Source: an uncultured Cellvibrio sp.
GTDB taxonomy: Bacteria; Pseudomonadota; Gammaproteobacteria; Pseudomonadales; Cellvibrionaceae
DNA: 6,113 nucleotides
Assembly (NCBI GenBank): GCA_946886255.1
Contig: CAMPIG010000297.1
Coordinates: 1 to 6,113 of the forward strand
Direction of reading: 5' to 3'
In this document: positions 1-6,113 of the stretch, piece by piece
How the letters are laid out: every line of letters starts with the position of its first letter
How positions within the stretch are numbered: the stretch's first letter is position 1
Program-made: the position numbers and the translations under genes
Notes under the pieces: generated by a model
What the model was told of the DNA's origin: nothing
Databases searched by the model: none
What the model saw: only the letters and a program-made list of their open reading frames with translations

Positions 1-174
1 GCGGCAGCCTGGTCCTGGATTGATCCGATTATCGAAGCCTGGCAGCGCCCAGAGAATAATCCACAATTTTATAAGGCGGGTGGATGGGGGCCTCGTGGTG
101 CGGATGAGATGATTCATGCCGACGGACGCGAATGGTTCAATATGGATGATGTATTTGCCAGCGAGGAAATTTAA
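1..174 (+). CDS. zwf: Glucose-6-phosphate dehydrogenase, C-terminal end (partial)
   Basis: The reading frame is open from the first base to a TAA at 172-174, giving the last 57 residues of a protein that starts outside the window. The tail carries the pattern W-x-W-x-D-P-I-I-E-A-W, then Y-K-A-G-G-W-G-P, then a D-G-R-x-W near the end, as expected for the C-terminus of bacterial glucose-6-phosphate dehydrogenase. That enzyme oxidises glucose-6-phosphate to 6-phosphogluconolactone with NAD(P)+ and feeds the Entner-Doudoroff and pentose phosphate routes in the cytoplasm. The NADP-binding and catalytic parts are not visible. Identity is strongly supported by the next gene, a 6-phosphogluconolactonase that acts on the product. 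Its stop codon overlaps the pgl start by one base (TAATG), so the two are probably translationally coupled. Confidence 0.9.
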   Translation, partial: AAAWSWIDPIIEAWQRPENNPQFYKAGGWGPRGADEMIHADGREWFNMDDVFASEEI

Positions 175-884
175 TGCTTGTTGAAAAATTATTTGATAGC
201 CGCGCCGATATGATCGCGGCTTTGCAGGAAGAATGCCTTACCGCTTTGCGCGAAGCTGTGGACGGGCGCGGTGAAGCCACATTTATGGTGTCTGGTGGCA
301 GTTCACCGGAGCCGTTATACAAAGCGTTGAGTGTGGCTGATCTAAAGTGGGAATCTGTATACGTTGCTTTGGTCGATGAACGCTGGGTTAATTTCGATCA
401 CGAAAAAAGTAATGAAGCTTTTATCGTTCGTACACTGATGCAAAACAATGCAGCCAAAGCCAATTTGGTCGGCATGAAAAATACAGCTGGGACTCCGGCG
501 GAAGGGTTGGCAGATTGCGAAAGTGCGTACCAGCAATTGGCGCAGCCGTTTGATGTCACCATCCTCGGCATGGGCTCCGACGGACATACTGCGTCTTTGT
601 TTCCTCATGCTGAAGGCTTGTCAGAAGCGCTGGATGTCAACAGCGAACATCTCTGTGCTGCGATCACGGCCAAGCAAAGCGAAGTGACGGGCGCAGCCGT
701 TGAGCGGATGACCTTGAGTCTGGCTGGCTTGCTGCGTTCACGCTCTTTGTTGTTATTGATTACTGGCGAGGAAAAATTGAATGTGCTGCGCCAGGCCTTA
801 GCGGGTACCGATGTAGCTGAAATGCCCGTACGTGCAGTATTGCAACAGCAACAGGTGCCGATCACCGTCTATTGGGCACCCTAG
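174..884 (+). CDS. pgl: 6-phosphogluconolactonase (DevB/Pgl type)
   Basis: This cytoplasmic enzyme hydrolyses 6-phosphogluconolactone to 6-phosphogluconate, the step after Zwf. The protein has 236 residues, a usual length for the DevB/SOL family. Visible family motifs are S-G-G-S-S-P-E-P-L-Y (residues 40-49, phosphate-binding loop), V-D-E-R-W-V (67-72) and G-M-G-S-D-G-H-T-A-S-L-F-P (132-144). His138 of the last motif is the expected catalytic residue. The N-terminal 30 residues are helical and there is no signal peptide. The ATG at 174 is chosen because it sits in TAATG with the zwf stop and follows a GAGGAA ribosome binding site at 163-168. It lies in one operon with zwf. A 66-base spacer separates it from eda. 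Nothing in it looks degraded. Confidence 0.96.
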   Translation: MLVEKLFDSRADMIAALQEECLTALREAVDGRGEATFMVSGGSSPEPLYKALSVADLKWESVYVALVDERWVNFDHEKSNEAFIVRTLMQNNAAKANLVGMKNTAGTPAEGLADCESAYQQLAQPFDVTILGMGSDGHTASLFPHAEGLSEALDVNSEHLCAAITAKQSEVTGAAVERMTLSLAGLLRSRSLLLLITGEEKLNVLRQALAGTDVAEMPVRAVLQQQQVPITVYWAP

Positions 885-888
885 TATC

Positions 889-911
889 TGGTGTGTTGTA
901 CAAACAAACCA
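889..911. promoter_or_regulatory. Inverted repeat in the pgl-eda spacer (candidate operator)
   Basis: Arms TGGTGTGTT (889-897) and AACAAACCA (903-911) are complementary at 8 of 9 positions around the 5-base centre GTACA. A short perfect palindrome, TTGTACAA (896-903), is nested in the middle. As RNA it would be an A/T-rich stem with one mismatch and no immediate U-run, so a protein-binding operator fits better than a terminator. It lies about 40 bases upstream of the eda start. Weak promoter-like hexamers, TTGTAC (896-901) and TATTTT (918-923) with a 16-base spacer, would place the dyad over the -35 box. The regulator is unknown. The Pseudomonas HexR pattern TTGT-N7/8-ACAA is not met. Confidence 0.4.
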
Positions 912-938
912 AAACCATATTTTTAAATGTCTGGCAGT

Positions 939-944
939 GAGGGA
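939..944 (+). promoter_or_regulatory. Ribosome binding site that fixes the GTG start of eda
   Basis: GAGGGA lies six bases before the GTG at 951. An in-frame TAA at 945-947 rules out any longer product. The next in-frame ATG falls at residue 18, inside the first conserved strand of the aldolase, so GTG is the only reasonable start. Confidence 0.8.
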
Positions 945-950
945 TAAATA

Positions 951-1583
951 GTGGGTTTACCAGTCAACGAAATTGTCAAAGTCGCCCCCGTAATACCGGT
1001 AATGGTTGTGGAGCGTATCGAAGATGCTGTGCCATTGGCACAAGCACTTTATAACGGCGGTTTGAAAGTTCTCGAAATTACCCTGCGCACCCCTTGTGCC
1101 CTGGATGCTATTACCGCCATGGTTGAAAATCTTCCCGCCGATGCTGTGATCGGTGCCGGGACTATTATTACCCCCGCTGATCTGGAGAAGGCGGTAAAAG
1201 CTGGTTCCACATTTCTTGTCAGCCCTGGTACAACACCGGCTTTGATTGAAGCTGCAAAAGCGTCTGCTGTGCCTTTGCTGCCCGGCGTCGCGACACCCAC
1301 AGAGGCTATGCGCTTGCTGGTAGAAGGTTTTACGCATCAGAAATTCTTCCCGGCGGAAGCGGCGGGTGGTATACCGATGTTGAAATCTATTGGTGGTCCG
1401 CTGCCGCAAATTACCTTTTGTCCGACCGGTGGTATTGATCTGGCCAAAGCGCCGACCTATCTGGCGTTGCCCAATGTGGCCTGCGTTGGTGGAACCTGGA
1501 TGGCGCCCAAGGAATTGATGAAAGCGGGCCGTTGGGATGAAATTGAGCGTTTGGCCCGTGAAGCCGCCAGCCTGCCTCGTTAA
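951..1583 (+). CDS. eda: 2-keto-3-deoxy-6-phosphogluconate (KDPG) aldolase
   Basis: This class I aldolase of the Entner-Doudoroff pathway splits KDPG into pyruvate and glyceraldehyde-3-phosphate. Many members also act on 4-hydroxy-2-oxoglutarate. The 210 residues form one TIM-barrel subunit of normal length (E. coli Eda has 213). The Schiff-base lysine is Lys131 in K-F-F-P-A-E-A. The general acid/base Glu42 and substrate-binding Arg46 are in E-I-T-L-R-T-P (42-48). Further family motifs are G-A-G-T (68-71), F-C-P-T-G-G-I (156-162) and G-G-T-W (180-183), the latter two for phosphate binding. It starts with GTG. It follows zwf-pgl in the same direction and is closed by a strong terminator, so it is probably the last gene of that operon, perhaps with an extra promoter in the spacer. 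The edd gene often found before eda is absent here. Confidence 0.96.
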   Translation: MGLPVNEIVKVAPVIPVMVVERIEDAVPLAQALYNGGLKVLEITLRTPCALDAITAMVENLPADAVIGAGTIITPADLEKAVKAGSTFLVSPGTTPALIEAAKASAVPLLPGVATPTEAMRLLVEGFTHQKFFPAEAAGGIPMLKSIGGPLPQITFCPTGGIDLAKAPTYLALPNVACVGGTWMAPKELMKAGRWDEIERLAREAASLPR

Positions 1584-1600
1584 GTGCGGGACGACTATCG

Positions 1601-1638
1601 CATGCGCGTGCTGGTTGATAGCACGCGCATGGCTTTTT
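1601..1638 (+). terminator. Intrinsic terminator after eda
   Basis: Two perfectly complementary 12-base arms, CATGCGCGTGCT (1601-1612) and AGCACGCGCATG (1620-1631), flank a 7-base loop. They are followed after GC by five T residues (1634-1638). It begins 17 bases after the eda stop and separates the zwf-pgl-eda unit from gap-pyk. Confidence 0.92.
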
Positions 1639-1650
1639 AACGTTATTGCA

Positions 1651-1680
1651 TTAAAACCCACATCTGTGGTGTTGATAAAT
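1651..1680 (+). promoter_or_regulatory. Probable promoter of gap-pyk with a dyad in its spacer
   Basis: This is the only room for a promoter between the eda terminator and gap. TTAAAA (1651-1656) and GATAAA (1674-1679), each 4 of 6 to the sigma-70 consensus, are 17 bases apart. Between them is the dyad CCACA-TC-TGTGG (1658-1669), a position where a bound repressor would block RNA polymerase. The hexamers are weak, so this is a suggestion from placement more than from sequence strength. Confidence 0.4.
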
Positions 1681-1697
1681 TAACTGGAGAACCTGTA

Positions 1698-2705
1698 ATG
1701 ACTATCAGAGTAGCTATTAATGGATACGGCCGCATTGGTCGTAATGTCTTACGTGCACTGTACGAATCTGGCAAGCGCGAGCAAATTCAAATTGTGGGTA
1801 TCAACGACCTGGGTGATGCCAACCTGAACGCGCATCTGACCAAATATGATTCTGTCCACGGCGCATTTAACGGTAGCGTTGTGGTCGATGGTGACAAGAT
1901 GATTGTTAATGGCGATGCTATTCGCATTACGTCTGAGCGTGATCCGACCAAACTGCCATGGGCTGAGTTAAAAGTTGATGTGGTTTACGAATGTACCGGT
2001 ATCTTCACTAGTAAAGATAAGGCTGGCCAGCACCTGACTGCAGGCGCCAAGAAAGTGATTATTTCTGCTCCGGGAACCGATGTTGACGCTACCGTAGTAT
2101 TTGGTGTGAATAACAATGTGTTGAAGGCTACCGATACCGTTATCTCCAATGCATCTTGCACCACCAACTGTCTGGCGCCTATCGCCAAAGTGTTGAACGA
2201 CAACTTCGGCATTGTCCAGGGTTCAATGACCACCATTCACTCCTACACCAACGACCAGGTGTTGTCGGATGTATTCCACAAAGACATCTACCGTGCTCGT
2301 TCCGCCACGCAGTCCATGATTCCAACCACAACCGGTGCAGCTAAAGCCGTAGGGCTGGTATTGCCGGAATTGAAAGGCAAGCTCGATGGTATTTCTGTGC
2401 GTGTGCCGACTATCAATGTATCGCTGGTCGACCTTAACGTACTGGTTGAAAAAGACGTGAGCGTAGAAGCCATCAATGCCGCTATGCAGGCTGCTGCGAC
2501 AACTGAAATGCCGGGTGTACTGGCTTATGTTGACGAACCGCTGGTATCTGTCGACTACAATCACAATCCGCATTCTTCCAACTATGATTCCTTGCAAACC
2601 AAGGTTTATGGTAAGTGGGTAAAAGTATTGGCCTGGTATGACAACGAGTGGGGTTTCTCCAATCGCATGCTGGATAACACTCTTGCTCTGATGCAAGCTA
2701 AATAA
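1698..2705 (+). CDS. gap: Type I glyceraldehyde-3-phosphate dehydrogenase
   Basis: This cytoplasmic, homotetrameric enzyme oxidises and phosphorylates glyceraldehyde-3-phosphate to 1,3-bisphosphoglycerate, normally with NAD+. The 335 residues match the family length. The Rossmann start G-Y-G-R-I-G-R-N is at residues 9-16, and I-N-D-L (35-38) provides the acidic residue Asp37 that favours NAD over NADP. The catalytic motif [12 protein letters not shown] has Cys154 as nucleophile, and His181 (T-I-H-S-Y-T-N-D-Q) is its partner. [11 protein letters not shown] is at 313-323. The sequence is close to the glycolytic Gap of pseudomonads as I remember it. A GGAGA ribosome binding site at 1686-1690 lies seven bases before the ATG. 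Pyk follows 14 bases later, so the two are probably one transcript. Eda just upstream makes its substrate. Confidence 0.97.
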   Translation: MTIRVAINGYGRIGRNVLRALYESGKREQIQIVGINDLGDANLNAHLTKYDSVHGAFNGSVVVDGDKMIVNGDAIRITSERDPTKLPWAELKVDVVYECTGIFTSKDKAGQHLTAGAKKVIISAPGTDVDATVVFGVNNNVLKATDTVISNASCTTNCLAPIAKVLNDNFGIVQGSMTTIHSYTNDQVLSDVFHKDIYRARSATQSMIPTTTGAAKAVGLVLPELKGKLDGISVRVPTINVSLVDLNVLVEKDVSVEAINAAMQAAATTEMPGVLAYVDEPLVSVDYNHNPHSSNYDSLQTKVYGKWVKVLAWYDNEWGFSNRMLDNTLALMQAK

Positions 2706-2719
2706 TCCGAGAGAGCGTT

Positions 2720-4162
2720 ATGTTAAGACGTACAAAAATCGTCAGTACCTTGGGGCCAGCTTCGGAATCAGCCGAAGTCCTGGAGCAGTTGATTCTGGCC
2801 GGTGTGAATGTGGTTCGCCTGAACTTCTCTCACGGCTCGCCCGAAGATCATCGCCGCCGTGCGGAAATGGTGCGCGAAATTGCAGCCAAGCATAAATTGT
2901 ATGTGGCTGTATTGGGTGATCTGCAAGGTCCCAAGATTCGTGTTGCCCGCTTTGCTGAAGGTAAGATTCAGCTGAAGGTGGGCGATAAATTTATCCTCGA
3001 TGCTGCATTACCGCGCGATGCTGGCGACCAGCATCAGGTGGGTATTGATTACAAAGAGCTGCCCAACGATTGCCGTCCAGGCGATAAATTGCTGCTCGAT
3101 GATGGTCGGGTTGTTCTGGGCGTTGATCGCATCGAAGGCACCAAGATTTACTGCACCACCCTGGTGGGCGGCCCCTTGTCCAACAACAAGGGTATCAATC
3201 GTCAGGGCGGTGGGCTAACAGCGCCGGCGCTCACAGAGAAAGACCTGGCGGACATCAAGACCGCTGCTGAGATTGATGTTGATTATCTTGCTGTCTCTTT
3301 TCCGCGTAGTGCCGAAGATATGAACTATGCGCGTTCATTGTTGGAAGCTGCTGGTGGCAAAGCGGGCCTGGTATCAAAAATTGAACGAGCGGAAGCGGTG
3401 GCTGACGATGCCGTGCTGGATGATATTATCCGTGCGAGTGACGCCGTCATGGTGGCTCGCGGTGACTTGGGTGTAGAGATTGGTGATGCGGCGTTAATCG
3501 GTGTGCAGAAGCGCATCATCGAACGTTCGCGTGCGCTGAATAAAGTCGTGATCACGGCGACCCAGATGATGGAGTCCATGATCAACAGCCCGCTGCCAAC
3601 TCGTGCAGAGGTCTTCGACGTAGCAAACGCGGTACTTGATGGTACTGACGCTGTTATGTTGTCGGCAGAGACTGCCGCCGGTAGTTTCCCGGTGCAAACA
3701 GTCGAGGCAATGGTGCGTATCATCATCGGTGCAGAAAAGCATCCTATGGCGAGTTTTAGTAAATATCGTATGGATGAGGAATTCACATCCATTGATGAAT
3801 CCATCGCCTTGGCAGCAATGTATACAGCTAACCATCTGGATAAAGTGAAAGCGATTATTGCCTTTACCGAATCTGGCAGCACCCCGAGATTGATGTCACG
3901 TGTGGGCTCGCAATTGCCGATCTTTGCGTTCTCTCGGCATATGCATACCCAACGCCGTGTGGCACTTTATCGCGGGGTTTATCCTGTACCTTTCGATACC
4001 GCGAGCACGCCGTGTGCAGATGATTATTTGCGAGCAGTGAATAATCTGAAAGATGCGGGTGTCCTGGTGGATGGTGATCTGGTGATTCTCTCTAGTGGTG
4101 ACACTAACCTACTCGGTGGCACAAACACCATGAAAATTCTGCGGGTCGGGGATACACTTTAA
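2720..4162 (+). CDS. pyk: Pyruvate kinase, PykA (type II) form
   Basis: The enzyme transfers phosphate from phosphoenolpyruvate to ADP, giving pyruvate and ATP, and acts as a cytoplasmic tetramer. The 480 residues equal the length of E. coli PykA, and the start L-R-R-T-K-I-V is typical of that form. The N-terminal barrel has [10 protein letters not shown] (30-39). G-D-L-Q-G-P-K-I-R (66-74) precedes the lid domain (about 75-165). Lys220 and Glu222 are in S-K-I-E (219-222), [10 protein letters not shown] is at 244-253, and T-A-T-Q-M-M-E-S-M at 279-287. The C-terminal regulatory domain covers about 350-475. Lys72 sits where potassium-dependent enzymes have glutamate. The purine-rich GAGAGAG at 2709-2715 is the ribosome binding site. 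It is co-transcribed with gap and closed by a strong terminator. PykA-type enzymes are often activated by AMP and sugar monophosphates; this cannot be read from the sequence. The gene could equally be named pykA. Confidence 0.97.
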   Translation: MLRRTKIVSTLGPASESAEVLEQLILAGVNVVRLNFSHGSPEDHRRRAEMVREIAAKHKLYVAVLGDLQGPKIRVARFAEGKIQLKVGDKFILDAALPRDAGDQHQVGIDYKELPNDCRPGDKLLLDDGRVVLGVDRIEGTKIYCTTLVGGPLSNNKGINRQGGGLTAPALTEKDLADIKTAAEIDVDYLAVSFPRSAEDMNYARSLLEAAGGKAGLVSKIERAEAVADDAVLDDIIRASDAVMVARGDLGVEIGDAALIGVQKRIIERSRALNKVVITATQMMESMINSPLPTRAEVFDVANAVLDGTDAVMLSAETAAGSFPVQTVEAMVRIIIGAEKHPMASFSKYRMDEEFTSIDESIALAAMYTANHLDKVKAIIAFTESGSTPRLMSRVGSQLPIFAFSRHMHTQRRVALYRGVYPVPFDTASTPCADDYLRAVNNLKDAGVLVDGDLVILSSGDTNLLGGTNTMKILRVGDTL

Positions 4163-4188
4163 CCGAATCTTCCTGATTATTCGCAGTC

Positions 4189-4216
4189 AAAAACGGCAGC
4201 TTGTCTGCCGTTTTTT
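4189..4216 (+). terminator. Intrinsic terminator after pyk
   Basis: The arms AAAAACGGCAG (4189-4199) and CTGCCGTTTTT (4205-4215) are perfectly complementary over 11 bases around a CTTGT loop, with six T residues at 4211-4216. The matching A-run before the stem means it could also stop transcription from the other side. It ends the gap-pyk unit. Confidence 0.93.
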
Positions 4217-4243
4217 ATGCCGGCATTGTCAGTTTTCCTCTTA

Positions 4244-4255
4244 AATAGCGCTATT
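4244..4255. repeat. 12-bp perfect palindrome before the M23 peptidase gene
   Basis: AATAGCGCTATT is identical to its own reverse complement and ends 14 bases before the GTG start. A second perfect palindrome, ATGCCGGCAT (4217-4226), follows directly after the pyk terminator. One or both may be operator sites in the short promoter region. TTGTCA (4226-4231) is a possible -35 box, but I could not find a -10 at the right distance. A 12-bp palindrome is expected about once or twice in a window this size by chance. Confidence 0.3.
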
Positions 4256-4260
4256 GCCAC

Positions 4261-4264
4261 GGAG
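4261..4264 (+). promoter_or_regulatory. Ribosome binding site that fixes the GTG start of the M23 gene
   Basis: GGAG lies five bases before the GTG at 4270. An in-frame TAG at 4246-4248 prevents a longer protein. The first in-frame ATG (residue 41) would remove the signal peptide, so the GTG start is preferred. Confidence 0.75.
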
Positions 4265-4269
4265 CTCTC

Positions 4270-5103
4270 GTGTTCAGAAGTTTATGTTTGTTATGTGTTG
4301 GACTGTCTTTGAATGCTGCCGTTTTTGCCTTGGAATTTCAGGGTACATGGCAGCAGGGAGCTGTGCTTCTGGGGCGTGTTCCAGCGGGTATGCAAATTGA
4401 ATTTATGGATCGCTCCGTGCGCATTGCCGATGATGGTCAATTTGTTATCGGATTAGGGCGCGATGCAAAACCCAAGGTTGTTGTGACAACAATTGATAAG
4501 GATGGCAAACGCCAGGAGCATGAATTTACTGTTGCTACGCGCCAATACAATATCCAGCGTGTTACCGGTGTCCCTCAACGCACGGTGACGCCTTCTCCTG
4601 AACAAATCGAGCGCAGTCGTCGCGAGGCCAGGATGGCAGCGGACGCTCGCACGGCAGACTTACCTTTACGGGATTTTACGCAACCATTTAAATGGCCGCT
4701 CGTAGGGCGTATCACCGGCGTGTACGGAAGTCAGCGTTTCTACAATGGTGAGCCTAATTCCCCCCATTATGGGATAGATATCGCTGCGCCAACCGGTACG
4801 GAAGTAAGGGCGCCGGCGGGAGGAATAGTCACCCTGGTCCATCCCGATATGTTTTTCTCTGGTGGCACCTTGATTGTTGATCATGGGCATGGCCTATCCT
4901 CAACATTTATTCACCTTCACAAGATCCTTGTTGAAGAAGGTGATCGTATTGAGCAGGGGCAGGCTATTGCGCAAGTTGGCGCCAGTGGTCGCGCTACCGG
5001 ACCCCATCTGGATTGGCGCATGAATTGGTTCGGAGAGCGAGTTGATCCCTCCCTGTTGGTAGGGCCGATGCCCGAACTGAAACCGGTTGCGAATAAGGAA
5101 TAA
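4270..5103 (+). CDS. Secreted M23-family (LytM-like) metallopeptidase with an altered metal site
   Basis: This 277-residue protein is predicted to be exported and to act on, or control enzymes acting on, peptidoglycan in the periplasm. Residues 1-20 form a signal peptide, with a single Arg, a hydrophobic core and probable cleavage after A-V-F-A. Residues 21-100 look like a beta-rich N-terminal domain, followed by a charged, Arg-rich linker (about 110-135). The M23 domain (about 140-265) has H-Y-G-I-D (His166 and Asp170, zinc ligands), F-I-H-L-H (His215) and G-P-H-L-D-W (246-249 for H-L-D-W). In classical LytM enzymes the last motif is H-x-H, whose second histidine binds zinc. Here that position is Asp248. 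Aspartate can bind zinc, so the protein may be active, or it may be a regulator like EnvC and NlpD. It has its own short upstream region after the pyk terminator and no metabolic link to its neighbours is visible. Confidence 0.9.
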   Translation: MFRSLCLLCVGLSLNAAVFALEFQGTWQQGAVLLGRVPAGMQIEFMDRSVRIADDGQFVIGLGRDAKPKVVVTTIDKDGKRQEHEFTVATRQYNIQRVTGVPQRTVTPSPEQIERSRREARMAADARTADLPLRDFTQPFKWPLVGRITGVYGSQRFYNGEPNSPHYGIDIAAPTGTEVRAPAGGIVTLVHPDMFFSGGTLIVDHGHGLSSTFIHLHKILVEEGDRIEQGQAIAQVGASGRATGPHLDWRMNWFGERVDPSLLVGPMPELKPVANKE

Positions 5104-5247
5104 TCCTCACTATTCGCTGCCTCAACCTATGACAACCATAGCGCAAGGCTAGAGACAGCCTCCTGCCCGACAGTGTAAGATACCGCCCTTTTAACCGCTT
5201 GGCCGTCGGCTGCGAGTGACGGTTGTGGATCAAGAAGAGTCAGTATC
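5104..5247. other. 144-base spacer between the M23 and Trm112-like genes
   Basis: No gene is visible here. The small hairpin AGGCT/AGCCT (5146-5150 and 5157-5161) and the competing stem CCGTC/GACGG (5203-5207 and 5218-5222) have no U-run, so no clear terminator ends the M23 transcript. A weak promoter candidate is GAGACA (5152-5157) with TAAGAT (5176-5181), 18 bases apart. It would give the Trm112-like gene a leader of about 60 bases. Confidence 0.35.
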
Positions 5248-5442
5248 ATGATCGATAAAAAACTTCTCAGTATTTTAGTATGCCCTGTCAGTAAGGCCGA
5301 GTTGGATTATCAACCGGAAAAGCAGGAATTGGTCTGTTGGGCGAGCGGTCTGGCTTATCCTATCCGCGACGGCATTCCCGTCATGCTTGAAAGTGAAGCT
5401 CGTCAATTGACGATCGAAGAAAAGGCGCAACGTAAAAATTGA
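5248..5442 (+). CDS. Trm112/YcaR-like small protein (UPF0434 family)
   Basis: This 64-residue protein has the Trm112-like fold signature: L-L-x-I-L-V-C-P-V near the N-terminus, [20 protein letters not shown] in the middle, and E-S-E-A-R after it. This matches E. coli YcaR and its pseudomonad counterpart in length and layout. Eukaryotic and archaeal Trm112 activates methyltransferases that modify tRNA, rRNA and release factors. The bacterial role is not well known. The usual CPxC zinc pair is reduced to C-P-V-S (residues 12-15), with one more Cys at residue 30, so zinc binding is doubtful; several bacterial homologues also lack these cysteines. GAAGAG at 5234-5239 is the ribosome binding site. 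In E. coli and Pseudomonas the gene sits between lpxK and kdsB. Here it precedes alaS instead. Confidence 0.88.
   Translation: MIDKKLLSILVCPVSKAELDYQPEKQELVCWASGLAYPIRDGIPVMLESEARQLTIEEKAQRKN

Positions 5443-6113
<671 letters not shown>

Noticed and set aside
896..907. A HexR operator before eda
   Set aside because: TTGT and ACAA half-sites are present but are directly adjacent or 4 bases apart, not the 7-8 bases known for Pseudomonas HexR. The TGTAATTAAATTACA-type site of other gammaproteobacteria is also absent.
957..1661. A 234-residue open frame on the minus strand opposite eda
   Set aside because: It lies opposite a certain gene, its predicted product is rich in Arg, His, Gln and Thr without domain-like patterns, and it crosses the eda terminator. 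It is a shadow of the eda codon pattern.
2223..2696. A 157-residue open frame on the minus strand opposite gap
   Set aside because: It is fully inside gap, with no recognisable motif and no promoter or terminator in its direction.
3325..3882. A 185-residue open frame on the minus strand opposite pyk
   Set aside because: The product is a low-complexity run of Ser, Ala, Thr and Ile typical of the antisense frame of a real gene. No ribosome binding site or motif supports it.
5146..5222. A terminator after the M23 peptidase gene
   Set aside because: Only 5-bp stems (5146-5161 and 5203-5222) without a following T-run are present, so neither meets the pattern of an intrinsic terminator.

Overview
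This window is ordinary-looking chromosome of a gammaproteobacterium. The protein sequences resemble those of pseudomonads and their relatives, and the base composition is balanced (near 50% G+C by eye). A Cellvibrio-like genus is my best guess, but it rests on general protein resemblance and not on a search. All genes lie on the + strand, and nothing looks mobile, phage-derived or recently acquired. I saw no tRNA, rRNA, CRISPR array or insertion sequence. No stretch longer than about 150 bases lacks a gene.

Left part (1-1638): the 3' end of zwf (glucose-6-phosphate dehydrogenase) overlaps pgl (6-phosphogluconolactonase) by one base. After a 66-base spacer containing an inverted repeat comes eda (KDPG aldolase), which starts with GTG. 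A very strong intrinsic terminator with a 12-bp perfect stem closes this unit. Together these are Entner-Doudoroff pathway genes. The dehydratase edd, which makes the KDPG substrate of Eda, is not between pgl and eda and must lie elsewhere.

Middle part (1639-4216): gap (glyceraldehyde-3-phosphate dehydrogenase) and pyk (PykA-type pyruvate kinase) form a tight two-gene unit with a 14-base spacer. It has its own probable promoter and ends at a second strong terminator. These enzymes take the glyceraldehyde-3-phosphate and the lower-glycolytic phosphoenolpyruvate on to pyruvate. From glucose-6-phosphate to pyruvate, the window therefore holds most of the Entner-Doudoroff route.

Right part (4217-6113): there are three less obviously connected genes. 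The first is a secreted M23-family (LytM-like) peptidase whose last metal-binding histidine is replaced by aspartate. The second is a small Trm112/YcaR-like protein that lacks the second cysteine of the usual CPxC. The third is the first 205 codons of alaS (alanyl-tRNA synthetase), cut by the window edge.

I found no convincing new multi-gene system. The items most worth a second look are the dyad upstream of eda, the dyad inside the probable gap promoter, the altered metal site of the M23 protein, and the chain of tiny overlapping reading frames leading into alaS.
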